Shown piece by piece: positions 1 through 6,537 of a DNA stretch of 22,924 nucleotides. Position numbers and translations under genes: made by a program. The stretch is from the NCBI RefSeq assembly GCF_030530965.1, contig NZ_JAUMTY010000009.1:1-22924 (forward strand). The letters are read 5' to 3'. The first letter of the stretch is position 1, and each line of letters starts with the position of its first letter. This DNA comes from Corynebacterium sp. Lineage in GTDB: Bacteria; Actinomycetota; Actinomycetes; Mycobacteriales; Mycobacteriaceae. Below the pieces are notes generated by a model. The model saw nothing but the letters and a program-made list of their open reading frames with translations, did no database searches and was not told the DNA's origin.

Positions 1-2
1 AC

Positions 3-206
3 GCCGGGGTTAACGTTTTCCCGGATAAGTCCACCCTGGACTCGTGGCTCGAGGCGTCCGACAGTATGGGTGGCGTGGCCGTGGCCTATGGGAACTCGGC
101 TATCAGCCTTAATAGCAGTGACGGGATTCAGGATTCAGTGCAGATCGCCCCGAAACTGGCTGACAAGTTGGGTGGTGAGGCTCACGGAGTGGGGCATACG
201 AACTAG
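3..206 (+). CDS. 3' end of an unknown gene of the integrated element (partial)
   Basis: The third forward frame is open from the window edge to a TAG at 204-206 and gives 67 C-terminal residues. The other two frames look less protein-like, and one stops within the first 12 bases. The fragment is soluble-looking, with no membrane segment, moderately acidic, and ends in a Gly/His-rich tail (GGEAHGVGHTN). I do not recognise the family. Its place directly upstream of the integrase, on the same strand and followed by a GC-rich hairpin, suggests it is the last cargo gene before the integrase. The start lies outside the window, so function and length are unknown. Confidence 0.5.
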   Translation, partial: AGVNVFPDKSTLDSWLEASDSMGGVAVAYGNSAISLNSSDGIQDSVQIAPKLADKLGGEAHGVGHTN

Positions 207-225
207 TAGCTAGCCCACAGTTTTT

Positions 226-265
226 AGGCCCCGCCCCGTCACGTAACGACAAAAGGGTGGGGCCT
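226..265 (+). terminator. GC-rich hairpin between the cargo gene and the integrase
   Basis: Arms AGGCCCCGCCC (226-236) and GGGTGGGGCCT (255-265) form an 11-bp stem with one G-U pair around an 18-nt loop. It begins 20 nt after the stop codon of the upstream fragment, as expected of a terminator. There is no clear T-run on either side (TTACCCC follows on the plus strand), so it may be an inefficient or factor-assisted terminator, or a structured leader of the integrase mRNA. Confidence 0.4.
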
Positions 266-297
266 TACCCCTACCCCACACCAAGGAAAACCCCACA

Positions 298-1383
298 ATG
301 GCCAGCATCGCGAAATACAACACCACCAACGGCCCCAGATGGCGCGTCCAATACTACGACCCCACCAAGGGCAAACGACAAAAACGCGGCTTCACAACAA
401 AATGGCAAGCCGAAAACTGGGCCGCAGAAAACACGGTAGACCTCACCACCGGGCAGTGGCGCGACCCCGCCGGGGCAAACATCACCGTCGAAACACTATC
501 CAAAACATGGTGGAAAGGCCGACAACACCTCAAACCCTCCACCCTCGATAAAGACGCTGTACGGCTGCGAACCCACATTCTCCCCACGTGGGGGAAGCGG
601 AAGATCGGCACCCTGCGCAAGAGTGAGATTCAAGCGTGGGTATCGGCGTCCTCACTCTCAGGCGCAAGTGTCAGACATAATCACAACCTGCTTGCCCAAA
701 TCCTCGACGTCGCCGTGGACGATAACTACCTGAAGTCGAACCCGGCGCGTGGGGTGAAGCTGCCGCCTAAAGGTAAACCCGTCAAGGTATATCTGACACC
801 CGGCCAGCTTGAACGGCTGGCTCACCATGCGGGGGATAAAGCTGTCGTGGTGTGGGTACTTGGCACCGTGGGGCTGAGGTGGGGTGAGCTGGTCGGACTC
901 AAAGTTGAAGACGTGGACGAACTGCACTCCCGGCTGCGCGTCAACCGGTCTGTGATCTACATTGACGGTAAACCACGCGAGACGCTGCCCAAAACGCATG
1001 AGCAGCGCACCGTGTCCGTTAGTCTACCTGTGATGCGCATGATTCACGAACAGGCCGCTGGACGGCTCCCTAGCGCGTGGCTCTTCCCCCACACCGACGG
1101 AGGGCCGCTCAAGGCCCCGGACTGGAGGGACGGCTGGTTCGCCTCGGCTGTGAAGAAAGCCCAAGCTGAGGACCCGTCGTTTCCGCGAATCACGCCTCAC
1201 GGGCTACGCCACGTAGCCGCCGGCCTGTTGGTCTCGGCCGGGGCAAACGTGAAAGTTGTACAGCGGCAGCTAGGCCATGCGTCGGCCGTTTTAACACTGG
1301 ATACGTACGCAGATCTGTTCGAGGACGACCTCGACAGCGTGGGGCAAGCGATGGCCGGTCTATTTCGCGTAGAGCCAAAATAG
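298..1383 (+). CDS. Tyrosine-type site-specific integrase
   Basis: A 361-residue phage-type integrase that would catalyse recombination between attP and the tRNA-Leu attB through a covalent 3'-phosphotyrosine. Residues 1-57 look like the arm-binding domain (WRVQYYDP, then basic KGKRQKRGF). Residues 62-150 are the SAM-like core-binding domain. Residues 165-345 are the catalytic domain. Catalytic residues are all visible: R194 (GLRWGEL), K232, H301 and R304 (TPHGLRH), H327 (QLGHAS) and nucleophile Y337 (LDTYADL). The enzyme therefore looks intact. ATG at 298 is preceded by AAGGA at 283-287, a rather long 10-nt spacing. The gene reads towards the tRNA. No excisionase or repressor is visible in the window, so directionality control must lie to the left. 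Confidence 0.93.
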   Translation: MASIAKYNTTNGPRWRVQYYDPTKGKRQKRGFTTKWQAENWAAENTVDLTTGQWRDPAGANITVETLSKTWWKGRQHLKPSTLDKDAVRLRTHILPTWGKRKIGTLRKSEIQAWVSASSLSGASVRHNHNLLAQILDVAVDDNYLKSNPARGVKLPPKGKPVKVYLTPGQLERLAHHAGDKAVVVWVLGTVGLRWGELVGLKVEDVDELHSRLRVNRSVIYIDGKPRETLPKTHEQRTVSVSLPVMRMIHEQAAGRLPSAWLFPHTDGGPLKAPDWRDGWFASAVKKAQAEDPSFPRITPHGLRHVAAGLLVSAGANVKVVQRQLGHASAVLTLDTYADLFEDDLDSVGQAMAGLFRVEPK

Positions 1384-1410
1384 AGCCAAAGATGCTGAAA
1401 ATCCTGATTT

Positions 1411-1459
1411 GACAAATAAAAAATACCCCCTGACCTGCAGTAACAGGTTAGGGGGTGTT
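1411..1459 (-). terminator. Rho-independent terminator of tRNA-Leu
   Basis: Arms at 1422-1437 and 1444-1459 pair over about 16 bp with G-U wobbles (core CCCCCTGACCTG with CAGGTTAGGGGG) around a 6-nt loop. On the minus strand the stem is followed by a T-rich tract (complement of 1411-1424), so it ends transcripts coming from the tRNA. The integrase stop is at 1381-1383 on the other strand, and there is no T-run for that direction. If recombination occurred inside the tRNA, this terminator is part of the inserted element rather than the original chromosome. Confidence 0.7.
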
Positions 1460-1460
1460 G

Positions 1461-1534
1461 TGCCCCCAGTGGGATTCGAACCCACACTGAATGGATTTTA
1501 AGTCCACTGCCTCTGCCAATTGGGCTATAGGGGC
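1461..1534 (-). tRNA. tRNA-Leu (anticodon UAA), short variable loop
   Basis: The 74-nt cloverleaf on the minus strand has acceptor GCCCCTA/TGGGGGC, a D arm with 3-bp stem GCC/GGC, anticodon arm GTGGA-CTTAAAA-TCCAT giving anticodon UAA, a 5-nt variable loop TCAGT, T arm GTGGG-TTCGAAT-CCCAC and discriminator A; CCA is not encoded. UAA reads the UUA Leu codon and A73 fits leucine. The short variable loop is odd, because bacterial tRNA-Leu is normally class II with a long variable arm. The tRNA sits downstream of ppx and forms the junction with the integrated element on its 3' side. Confidence 0.9.
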
Positions 1535-1586
1535 ACCGCCGTTGATGGCACACCGAACCACGCCGGTGAGCACAACAGCGAGCCTC

Positions 1587-1592
1587 ATCATA
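1587..1592 (-). promoter_or_regulatory. Putative -10 element for tRNA-Leu
   Basis: Read on the minus strand, 1592-1587 is TATGAT, a good actinobacterial -10, about 53 nt upstream of the tRNA 5' end. No convincing -35 is seen 16-18 bp upstream, which is common in this group. It lies just past the ppx stop codon at 1625, so the tRNA could have its own promoter in addition to read-through from ppx. Confidence 0.4.
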
Positions 1593-1624
1593 CCGCGTTA
1601 CCCCACAGACACAGAATCCCGTGG

Positions 1625-3187
1625 TCACGCCTCAAAAGACACTTGCTGCCTGGCTAATCCGGCAATAATCCCGTCCAAAATATCCTTCTCGCTCACGGCG
1701 ATCTGTTCGATGCCAGCCGTAGCACGGAAGAACTCCACGATCGCGTCAATAATCAGCGTTCCCCCACCGATAACATCCGCACGACCAGGCAAAATCTGCG
1801 GCCGCGCCTTCCTCTGCTCCACCGTCTCCGCGCGAACCTTCGCCGTCGTCGCCAGAATATCGTCCGCGTCAAGCGTCGAAAGGTGAATCTTTTCTGGCAA
1901 GTATTCAGGCAAGTCCTGAACCACTGCGGAGACCGTCGTGAAAGTACCCGCACAACCAACAACTGTCGCCACGTCAGAAAGAGGCAATTCTTCCGCAGCC
2001 TCACGCAGATTCTTATCGACGACCTCACGCGCGGCCGCGCACTCCGCCTCCGTCGGAGGATCCGTGTGCAAAAAGCGCTCCGATAATCGGACGCTGCCCA
2101 TCTGGGTCGACAGAGCCCCGACAACGTTTCCGGCTTTGTCCCCCACGACGAACTCAGTCGAACCGCCACCGACGTCAATAACAACGACGGGCCCCTCAGC
2201 ATCCACATCCATTGTCGCACCAAGATAAGACAGTCGCGCTTCTTCCGTGCCCTCGATCACTTCCGCAACCGCCCCAGGCGCAACCCGACCGAGCTCGGCC
2301 TTCGTCATGGCGAAGAAATCATCCCGATTCGATGCATCCCGCGTTGCCGACGTCGCAACCATGCGAACAGCACTCACGCCATGATCGAGCATCGTGTCAA
2401 CATAACCGCGCAGCGCAACCCGCGTCCGCTCGATCGCAGCTGGCGACAATTGCCCAGAACTATCGACGCCCTCACCAAGGCGAACAATCGTGTTCTTCCG
2501 CGTAACCTCGCGCACAACTTTCCCCGACTGTGCATCGACGTCGGTGATGAGGAGGCGGATGGAATTGGTGCCGCAATCCACGGCAGCTAGAGACAGCGTG
2601 CTGGGAGCCTCGTTCGGAGCGTTGTTCGATTCCGACGACTGAGTATCGAGCGTCGAATCGGTAGCCATGGCCAGGCTAATCCCCAGTTCCTCTACCGTCG
2701 GCCATTGATCCGGGAGAGCAGTCCCGCGCAACTCGGGATTGTGAGCCAGCGCCAACGCGACGGTCTCGGTACCCAGGCGAACGGTGTCAGGCCCCTCCGC
2801 CAGAGCGTAAGCCATGAGAACGTGCAGGCACTTCACCCGGTCAGGCATTCCGCCGCCGGAAAAGGAGGTTCCCAAGTCCTCAATGCTGTTGCGGACGCTC
2901 AGGTAGTGTTCGTGCGCGGCCCGGTAATCGGCAGCCAGCGCCTCATCGGTGCTCAGCCGTTCAGTCATCCATTTCATGACTCCGGCGACTTCGAGTCGCG
3001 ACGCCTCCGCCGTCAAACGCGGGTCAGTCAGGTAATACAGCGTCGGAAAAGGGGTACCGTCGTCCAGCCGGGGGGCCGTCGTCACGACAGCCGGCTGACC
3101 ATCGGGAGTGCGATAGGCCACCTCGAGGGCACCACGGGGACGCCGCCCTAATTGGTCGGTCATGATGGCCATATCTTCGTCGGACAC
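1625..3187 (-). CDS. Fusion protein: DUF501 domain plus Ppx/GppA phosphatase domain
   Basis: The 520-residue frame joins two proteins normally encoded by adjacent genes. Residues 10-170 match DUF501 (QLGRRPRGALEV, GTPFPTLYYLTDPRLT, GGGMPDRVKCLHVLMAYALA), a family of unknown function. Residues 175-197 form a Ser/Asn/Glu-rich linker. Residues 198-520 are a short Ppx/GppA phosphatase of the ASKHA fold, with phosphate-1 motif AAVDCGTNSIRLLI and phosphate-2 motif IDVGGGSTEF, expected to hydrolyse polyphosphate or pppGpp. The catalytic region (EGTEEARLSYLG) is present. The start is GTG at 3185-3187, chosen because it leaves the usual 12-13 residues before QLGR; its SD is poor. An in-frame ATG at 2666-2668 (residue 174), with GGGG about 14 nt upstream, could also start a separate Ppx. 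It follows divIC by 70 bp. Confidence 0.88.
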   Translation of the reverse strand: MSDEDMAIMTDQLGRRPRGALEVAYRTPDGQPAVVTTAPRLDDGTPFPTLYYLTDPRLTAEASRLEVAGVMKWMTERLSTDEALAADYRAAHEHYLSVRNSIEDLGTSFSGGGMPDRVKCLHVLMAYALAEGPDTVRLGTETVALALAHNPELRGTALPDQWPTVEELGISLAMATDSTLDTQSSESNNAPNEAPSTLSLAAVDCGTNSIRLLITDVDAQSGKVVREVTRKNTIVRLGEGVDSSGQLSPAAIERTRVALRGYVDTMLDHGVSAVRMVATSATRDASNRDDFFAMTKAELGRVAPGAVAEVIEGTEEARLSYLGATMDVDAEGPVVVIDVGGGSTEFVVGDKAGNVVGALSTQMGSVRLSERFLHTDPPTEAECAAAREVVDKNLREAAEELPLSDVATVVGCAGTFTTVSAVVQDLPEYLPEKIHLSTLDADDILATTAKVRAETVEQRKARPQILPGRADVIGGGTLIIDAIVEFFRATAGIEQIAVSEKDILDGIIAGLARQQVSFEA

Positions 3188-3226
3188 TCCGGAGAAACTC
3201 GTTCATGTCCACTTATTTTAATTCTC

Positions 3227-3262
3227 CCCCAGGCCGGACCTAATCCCCAGGCCGGACCTAAT
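3227..3262 (-). repeat. Perfect tandem duplication of 18 bp across the divIC stop codon
   Basis: The unit CCCCAGGCCGGACCTAAT occurs twice without a mismatch, at 3227-3244 and 3245-3262. The divIC stop codon (3258-3260 on the minus strand) is in the first copy that is transcribed, and the duplicate supplies a second TAG just downstream. It occupies about half of the short divIC-to-fusion-gene spacer and gives the minus strand two GGCCTGGGG tracts ahead of the next gene. Confidence 0.9.
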
Positions 3263-4061
3263 TGCCGGGCTGAACCTGATTCCCGTTCGCCGGTGCCGGC
3301 GCTTGACGGTTCGGATCCGGATCATTCACCGTCGGAACACCCAATGATGGAGCTTCGTCGTCGTGCTGCTCTTTATCCGACGGCTTTTCGCGGACCGAGC
3401 TCCACAACTGCGTGTACCACGGATCCTGGTGTTCGTCTTTCTTCGAATCCGATTCTTCCGGAGTTCCCGTCGTAATCGAAGGATCGATAATCCGCCAGGA
3501 GGTCTCCCCCCGCTCGACCATGCCTAGCCGCAGCCGAGCCTGCTCTTTGACGAAATCATCGTCGTTATACAAATCCAGCTGTTTTTGCAGCTCAGCCTTC
3601 TCTTCTTCCTGGTGAGCTATATCAATATGAAGTTGTTGCAACTCACTACGTTGCTGAAAGTATGACTTCAGTGGTGGGGCAACCGTCATCGTCATCGCCA
3701 CCACAAGACAGGCCAAAATAATCAGCCTCACCGCGGACTGTTGACTAGGAACAGTCAACACCCACTGTTTACGGCTCCCACCGAAGCGGAATTCCCGCAA
3801 TCGACGTTGCGCACGACGCCGACGCGACTGGCGCGTCGGTTTGGGCAACGTGCCCTTACGTTCCGACGCGGTATCCGACTCAACACCAGCGTCGGAATCG
3901 GACACAGTAACACCCTCATCAGGTTTGCCGACCTGCCGGCCATTCATGCGATGGTCGGCAGCCGTTGACGCAGCAGTAGCGCTATCGACGTGATCGCGCT
4001 CTCCCCCTGCTGCGAGAGAATCCGATCCTGCCGGCGATCCTGATTCAGGTGTACGTGCCAT
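3258..4061 (-). CDS. Septum formation initiator family protein (FtsB/DivIC-like)
   Basis: A 267-residue bitopic membrane protein of the FtsB/DivIC family, expected to join FtsL and FtsQ in the divisome. Residues 1-95 are a disordered cytoplasmic region rich in Ser, Asp and Gly that ends in a strongly basic stretch (QSRRRRAQRRL). Residues 110-130 are the single membrane helix (LIILACLVVAMTMTVAPP). Residues 135-166 form the coiled coil, followed by the family signature DDDFVKEQARLRLGMVERGE. Residues 195-267 are a Pro/Asp/Gln-rich extracytoplasmic tail. The family core is about 100 residues, so both ends are extended. The ATG lies 11 nt after the eno stop with no clear SD, suggesting translation coupled to eno. 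Gene order eno-divIC-DUF501-ppx is the same as in mycobacteria. Confidence 0.9.
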   Translation of the reverse strand: MARTPESGSPAGSDSLAAGGERDHVDSATAASTAADHRMNGRQVGKPDEGVTVSDSDAGVESDTASERKGTLPKPTRQSRRRRAQRRLREFRFGGSRKQWVLTVPSQQSAVRLIILACLVVAMTMTVAPPLKSYFQQRSELQQLHIDIAHQEEEKAELQKQLDLYNDDDFVKEQARLRLGMVERGETSWRIIDPSITTGTPEESDSKKDEHQDPWYTQLWSSVREKPSDKEQHDDEAPSLGVPTVNDPDPNRQAPAPANGNQVQPGN

Positions 4062-4072
4062 AGGCTGTGATC

Positions 4073-5356
4073 TTAGCCGTTAAAGCGCGGGAAAGCTGAG
4101 CGCCCAGCGTAAACGGCAGCGTCGCCCAAGAATTCCTCGATGCGCAGCAACTGGTTGTACTTCGCAACACGCTCAGAGCGAGCCGGAGCACCGCTCTTAA
4201 TCTGGCCACAGCTATAAGCAACCGAGAGGTCAGCGATGGTCGTGTCCTCGGTCTCACCGGAGCGGTGGGACATCATGCAGCGGTAGTTGTTGTTCTGAGC
4301 CAGCTGCACAGCGTCGGCAGTCTCAGAGAGGGAACCGATCTGGTTAACCTTAACCAGCAGGGCGTTCGCAGCCTTCTTTTCGATGCCCTCCTTCAGGCGA
4401 GCCGGGTTGGTGACGAAGAAGTCGTCGCCGACGATCTGGACCTTGTCGCCGATCTCAGCGGTGAGCTTGGTGTAGCCCTCCCAGTCGTCTTCCTGCAGCG
4501 GGTCCTCGATGGACACGATCGGGTAGTTCTCGACGAGCTCCTCGTAGACCTTGACCATATCCTCGGCGCTGTGCTCGCCGCCCTCGAAGTTGTAGACGCC
4601 CTTGTCCTTGTCGTAGAACTCGGAAGATGCAGCGTCCAGGGCGAAAGCGATGTCCTCGCCGAGCTTGTAGCCGGCCTTCTTCACAGCCTCAGCAATGAGG
4701 TCCAGAGCTTCCTTGGTGGAATCGACCGACGGAGCGAAGCCACCCTCGTCGCCAAGACCCGTGGACAGGCCCTTGGACTTAATGACGGACTTCAAGTTGT
4801 GGTAAACCTCCGCACCCATGCGGAGAGCCTCGCGGAAGGAATCTGCACCAATCGGAGCAATCATGAATTCCTGGACGTCGACGCCGGAGTCCGCGTGTGC
4901 ACCACCATTGACGATGTTCATCATCGGTACGGGGAGTACGTGAGCGTTCGGGCCGCCGAGGTAGCGGAAGAGCTCAAGGTTGGCGGAGCTGGCAGCGGCC
5001 TTCGCCGTAGCCAGGGAGACACCGAGGATCGCGTTCGCGCCCAGGTTGGACTTGTTGTCCGACCCGTCAAGATCCAACATCACCTTGTCGACGAGGCGCT
5101 GGTCGTCAGCTTCAAGACCGGTCACTGCCGGAGCGATCTTTTCATTGACGTTCTCGACGGCCTGACGAACACCCTTGCCCTGGTAGCGGTCGCCACCGTC
5201 GCGGAGTTCGTGAGCCTCGTGAACACCGGTGGAAGCACCGGACGGAACGCCTGCACGGCCGAACGAAGCGTCGTCAAGAAGAACCTCAACCTCAACAGTC
5301 GGGTTGCCGCGTGAGTCTAGAATCTCGCGAGCTTGAACATCGATAATCTGAGCCAC
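4073..5356 (-). CDS. eno: Enolase (phosphopyruvate hydratase)
   Basis: A 427-residue enolase, the usual family length, converting 2-phosphoglycerate to phosphoenolpyruvate in glycolysis. Substrate loop SGASTGVHEAHE starts at residue 39. H154 (GGAHADS) and the general acid E204 (GDEGGFAP) are present. Mg2+ ligands are D241, E284 (SIEDPL) and D311 (GDDFFVTN). The catalytic base is K336 (LLVKVNQIG), followed by H364-R365-S366 (MSHRSGETEDT). The start is GTG at 5354-5356, supported by a near-perfect AGGAGG at 5362-5367 with 5-nt spacing. The gene leads a cluster with divIC (11-nt gap) and the DUF501-Ppx gene, and has its own 365-bp upstream region, so it probably has its own promoter. Confidence 0.98.
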   Translation of the reverse strand: MAQIIDVQAREILDSRGNPTVEVEVLLDDASFGRAGVPSGASTGVHEAHELRDGGDRYQGKGVRQAVENVNEKIAPAVTGLEADDQRLVDKVMLDLDGSDNKSNLGANAILGVSLATAKAAASSANLELFRYLGGPNAHVLPVPMMNIVNGGAHADSGVDVQEFMIAPIGADSFREALRMGAEVYHNLKSVIKSKGLSTGLGDEGGFAPSVDSTKEALDLIAEAVKKAGYKLGEDIAFALDAASSEFYDKDKGVYNFEGGEHSAEDMVKVYEELVENYPIVSIEDPLQEDDWEGYTKLTAEIGDKVQIVGDDFFVTNPARLKEGIEKKAANALLVKVNQIGSLSETADAVQLAQNNNYRCMMSHRSGETEDTTIADLSVAYSCGQIKSGAPARSERVAKYNQLLRIEEFLGDAAVYAGRSAFPRFNG

Positions 5357-5721
5357 AATGGCCTCCTGTTTATTCGACTACAACCTATCTAATCAGGGCC
5401 CCGCGCAATCAACTGACGCCACCGGCAACGCTGTGGCTAGCACAGCACATGATGGCGAGGACGCAGCGCGACCTACGCCTTCTATTGTGGCACGATCCCG
5501 AAATAATGGCATCCATGATGAAGGTCACTCCATTACGACGGTTACCCTACAAACCGGGCACAAAACAACAATTATCCTGCATAAATGGATATTTATAAAC
5601 GTAAACGGACATTTTGGCGGGCTGGACTGTGTCCAAGAACACGCCCGTAAAAGGTGCTCAGTGTCGCGCGAACAAAGTATTCGGCGTGGCGCGACCACCG
5701 CGATCTGCGTATCGCCAGGAC
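5357..5721 (-). promoter_or_regulatory. Upstream region of eno (365 bp, no gene seen)
   Basis: No credible coding frame. On the minus strand TTTATA (5594-5599) and GATAAT (5571-5576) are separated by 17 bp, a plausible sigma-A-type promoter giving a 5' UTR of about 200 nt. A second, weaker candidate closer to eno is TTGATT (5407-5412) with TAGGTT (5382-5387), spacing 19. Between them lies the inverted repeat GCTGTG-GCTAG-CACAGC (5430-5446), a possible operator or small hairpin. Near the transglycosylase end, GTCGCGC (5663-5669) and GCGCGAC (5689-5695) could form a weak terminator for the upstream minus-strand cluster. None of these is proven by sequence alone. Confidence 0.4.
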
Positions 5722-6504
5722 TTATGCCGGCTTCTGTTGGAGCGAATAATTGGCAGCAGCTCGCCGCACATCCTCCACGTACTGCGCCGAGTTATTGTAC
5801 GAGCGCACGGCCGATTTCCACCCGTCCGCCGTCGATAAGTCACGGTCAAAATCGCACAAAAGATTCACTGCCGCGACTGCAGCATCATCAATATTGTCGG
5901 GGTCAGCCTTCCCATCCGCATTGGCATCAACCCCATACTTCTCCCACGACTGCGGAATGAACTGTAAGGGACCCATCGCCCGATCTTTTTCTTTATCGCC
6001 GTCCAGTTCGCCATTGTCGGTATCGGGCAGGTTCTCCAACCCGGGAGCACCGTCCAGCTGAACGCCGCGGATATGCGGCTTAACGTCCCCATTGGAATCA
6101 ATCGACACCGAATCAAAATGGTGCCCGTTGTAGGTGCCGTGGCGGGTTTCTACCCAACCCAGCCCCGCCAGCGTCGTCCAATCCAAATGACACCCCGGTT
6201 TCGAATGACGGGCCACCACATTCGCATTCGCGTACGCACTCAAGGCCTCAACAGAAATGCCGGTTTTCTTTGATATCGGCTCCGCCCAGGTCCGAAATTC
6301 TTCCGACGTGCGCGTGTGTTTGGACGTATCGACCGCCGGAGCCGCAACCCCATTCGGCGGCGGAACGTCGGACGGAATCGGCTTCCGCATCGACGAACTA
6401 TCGGTATGGACATGGGATACCAACCAACCAATAGCGACGATGACCAGCGCCAACACCGCGAAAACAGCAATGAGGGTACGTGCAGATTTCATAACCCAGA
6501 ACAC
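5722..6504 (-). CDS. Membrane-anchored lytic transglycosylase (SLT/LpqU-like)
   Basis: A 260-residue protein expected to cleave peptidoglycan glycan strands at the outer face of the membrane. Residues 9-30 form an uncleaved signal anchor or membrane helix (no lipobox Cys seen). Residues 38-62 are a Pro/Ser linker. Residues 65-250 are the SLT domain, with the catalytic Glu at about E119 in LGWVETRHGTY, then AMGPLQFIPQSW and AAVAAVNLLC. The segment DANADGKADPDNIDDAA (193-209) resembles a calcium-binding EF-hand-like loop, as in MltB/SLT relatives. C105 and C217 could form a disulfide. The start may be GTG at 6502-6504 (GGAG 3 nt upstream) or ATG at 6490-6492, four codons in. It lies between mazG and eno, as lpqU does in mycobacteria. 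Confidence 0.9.
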   Translation of the reverse strand: MFWVMKSARTLIAVFAVLALVIVAIGWLVSHVHTDSSSMRKPIPSDVPPPNGVAAPAVDTSKHTRTSEEFRTWAEPISKKTGISVEALSAYANANVVARHSKPGCHLDWTTLAGLGWVETRHGTYNGHHFDSVSIDSNGDVKPHIRGVQLDGAPGLENLPDTDNGELDGDKEKDRAMGPLQFIPQSWEKYGVDANADGKADPDNIDDAAVAAVNLLCDFDRDLSTADGWKSAVRSYNNSAQYVEDVRRAAANYSLQQKPA

Positions 6505-6537
6505 AGACTCCGATTCGGTGAGATGACGGCGTTATGA

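Larger units (their letters stand above)
1..1461. mobile_element. Right end of an integrated element (prophage or genomic island) at tRNA-Leu
   Basis: A complete tyrosine integrase gene (298-1383) lies 77 bp from the 3' end of a tRNA-Leu gene (3' end at 1461). Integrase beside a tRNA 3' end is the usual geometry when the attachment core lies in the tRNA 3' half, so the element should extend leftwards out of the window. The crossover point cannot be fixed, because the second att copy is not in the window; it may lie anywhere from the T arm to the terminator (about 1420-1500). To the right of the tRNA the order is standard actinobacterial core genome. Whether the element is a phage or an island cannot be told from this end. 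Confidence 0.7.

Noticed and set aside
2666..2668. Splitting the DUF501-Ppx frame into two genes at the internal ATG
   Set aside because: There is no stop codon between the domains and the upstream frame continues in phase, so a single fusion gene is the direct reading; a secondary internal start remains possible.
4265..5314. A 349-codon plus-strand open frame opposite eno
   Set aside because: Entirely antisense to a certain enolase gene, no SD or family signature; long antisense frames are common opposite GC-biased genes.
5430..5446. A GlxR (CRP-type) site upstream of eno
   Set aside because: Half-sites TGTG and CACA are 5 bp apart instead of the 8 required by the known consensus.
5358..5960. 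A 200-codon plus-strand frame covering the eno upstream region
   Set aside because: It starts opposite the eno SD, its composition is not protein-like, and it runs antisense into the transglycosylase gene.
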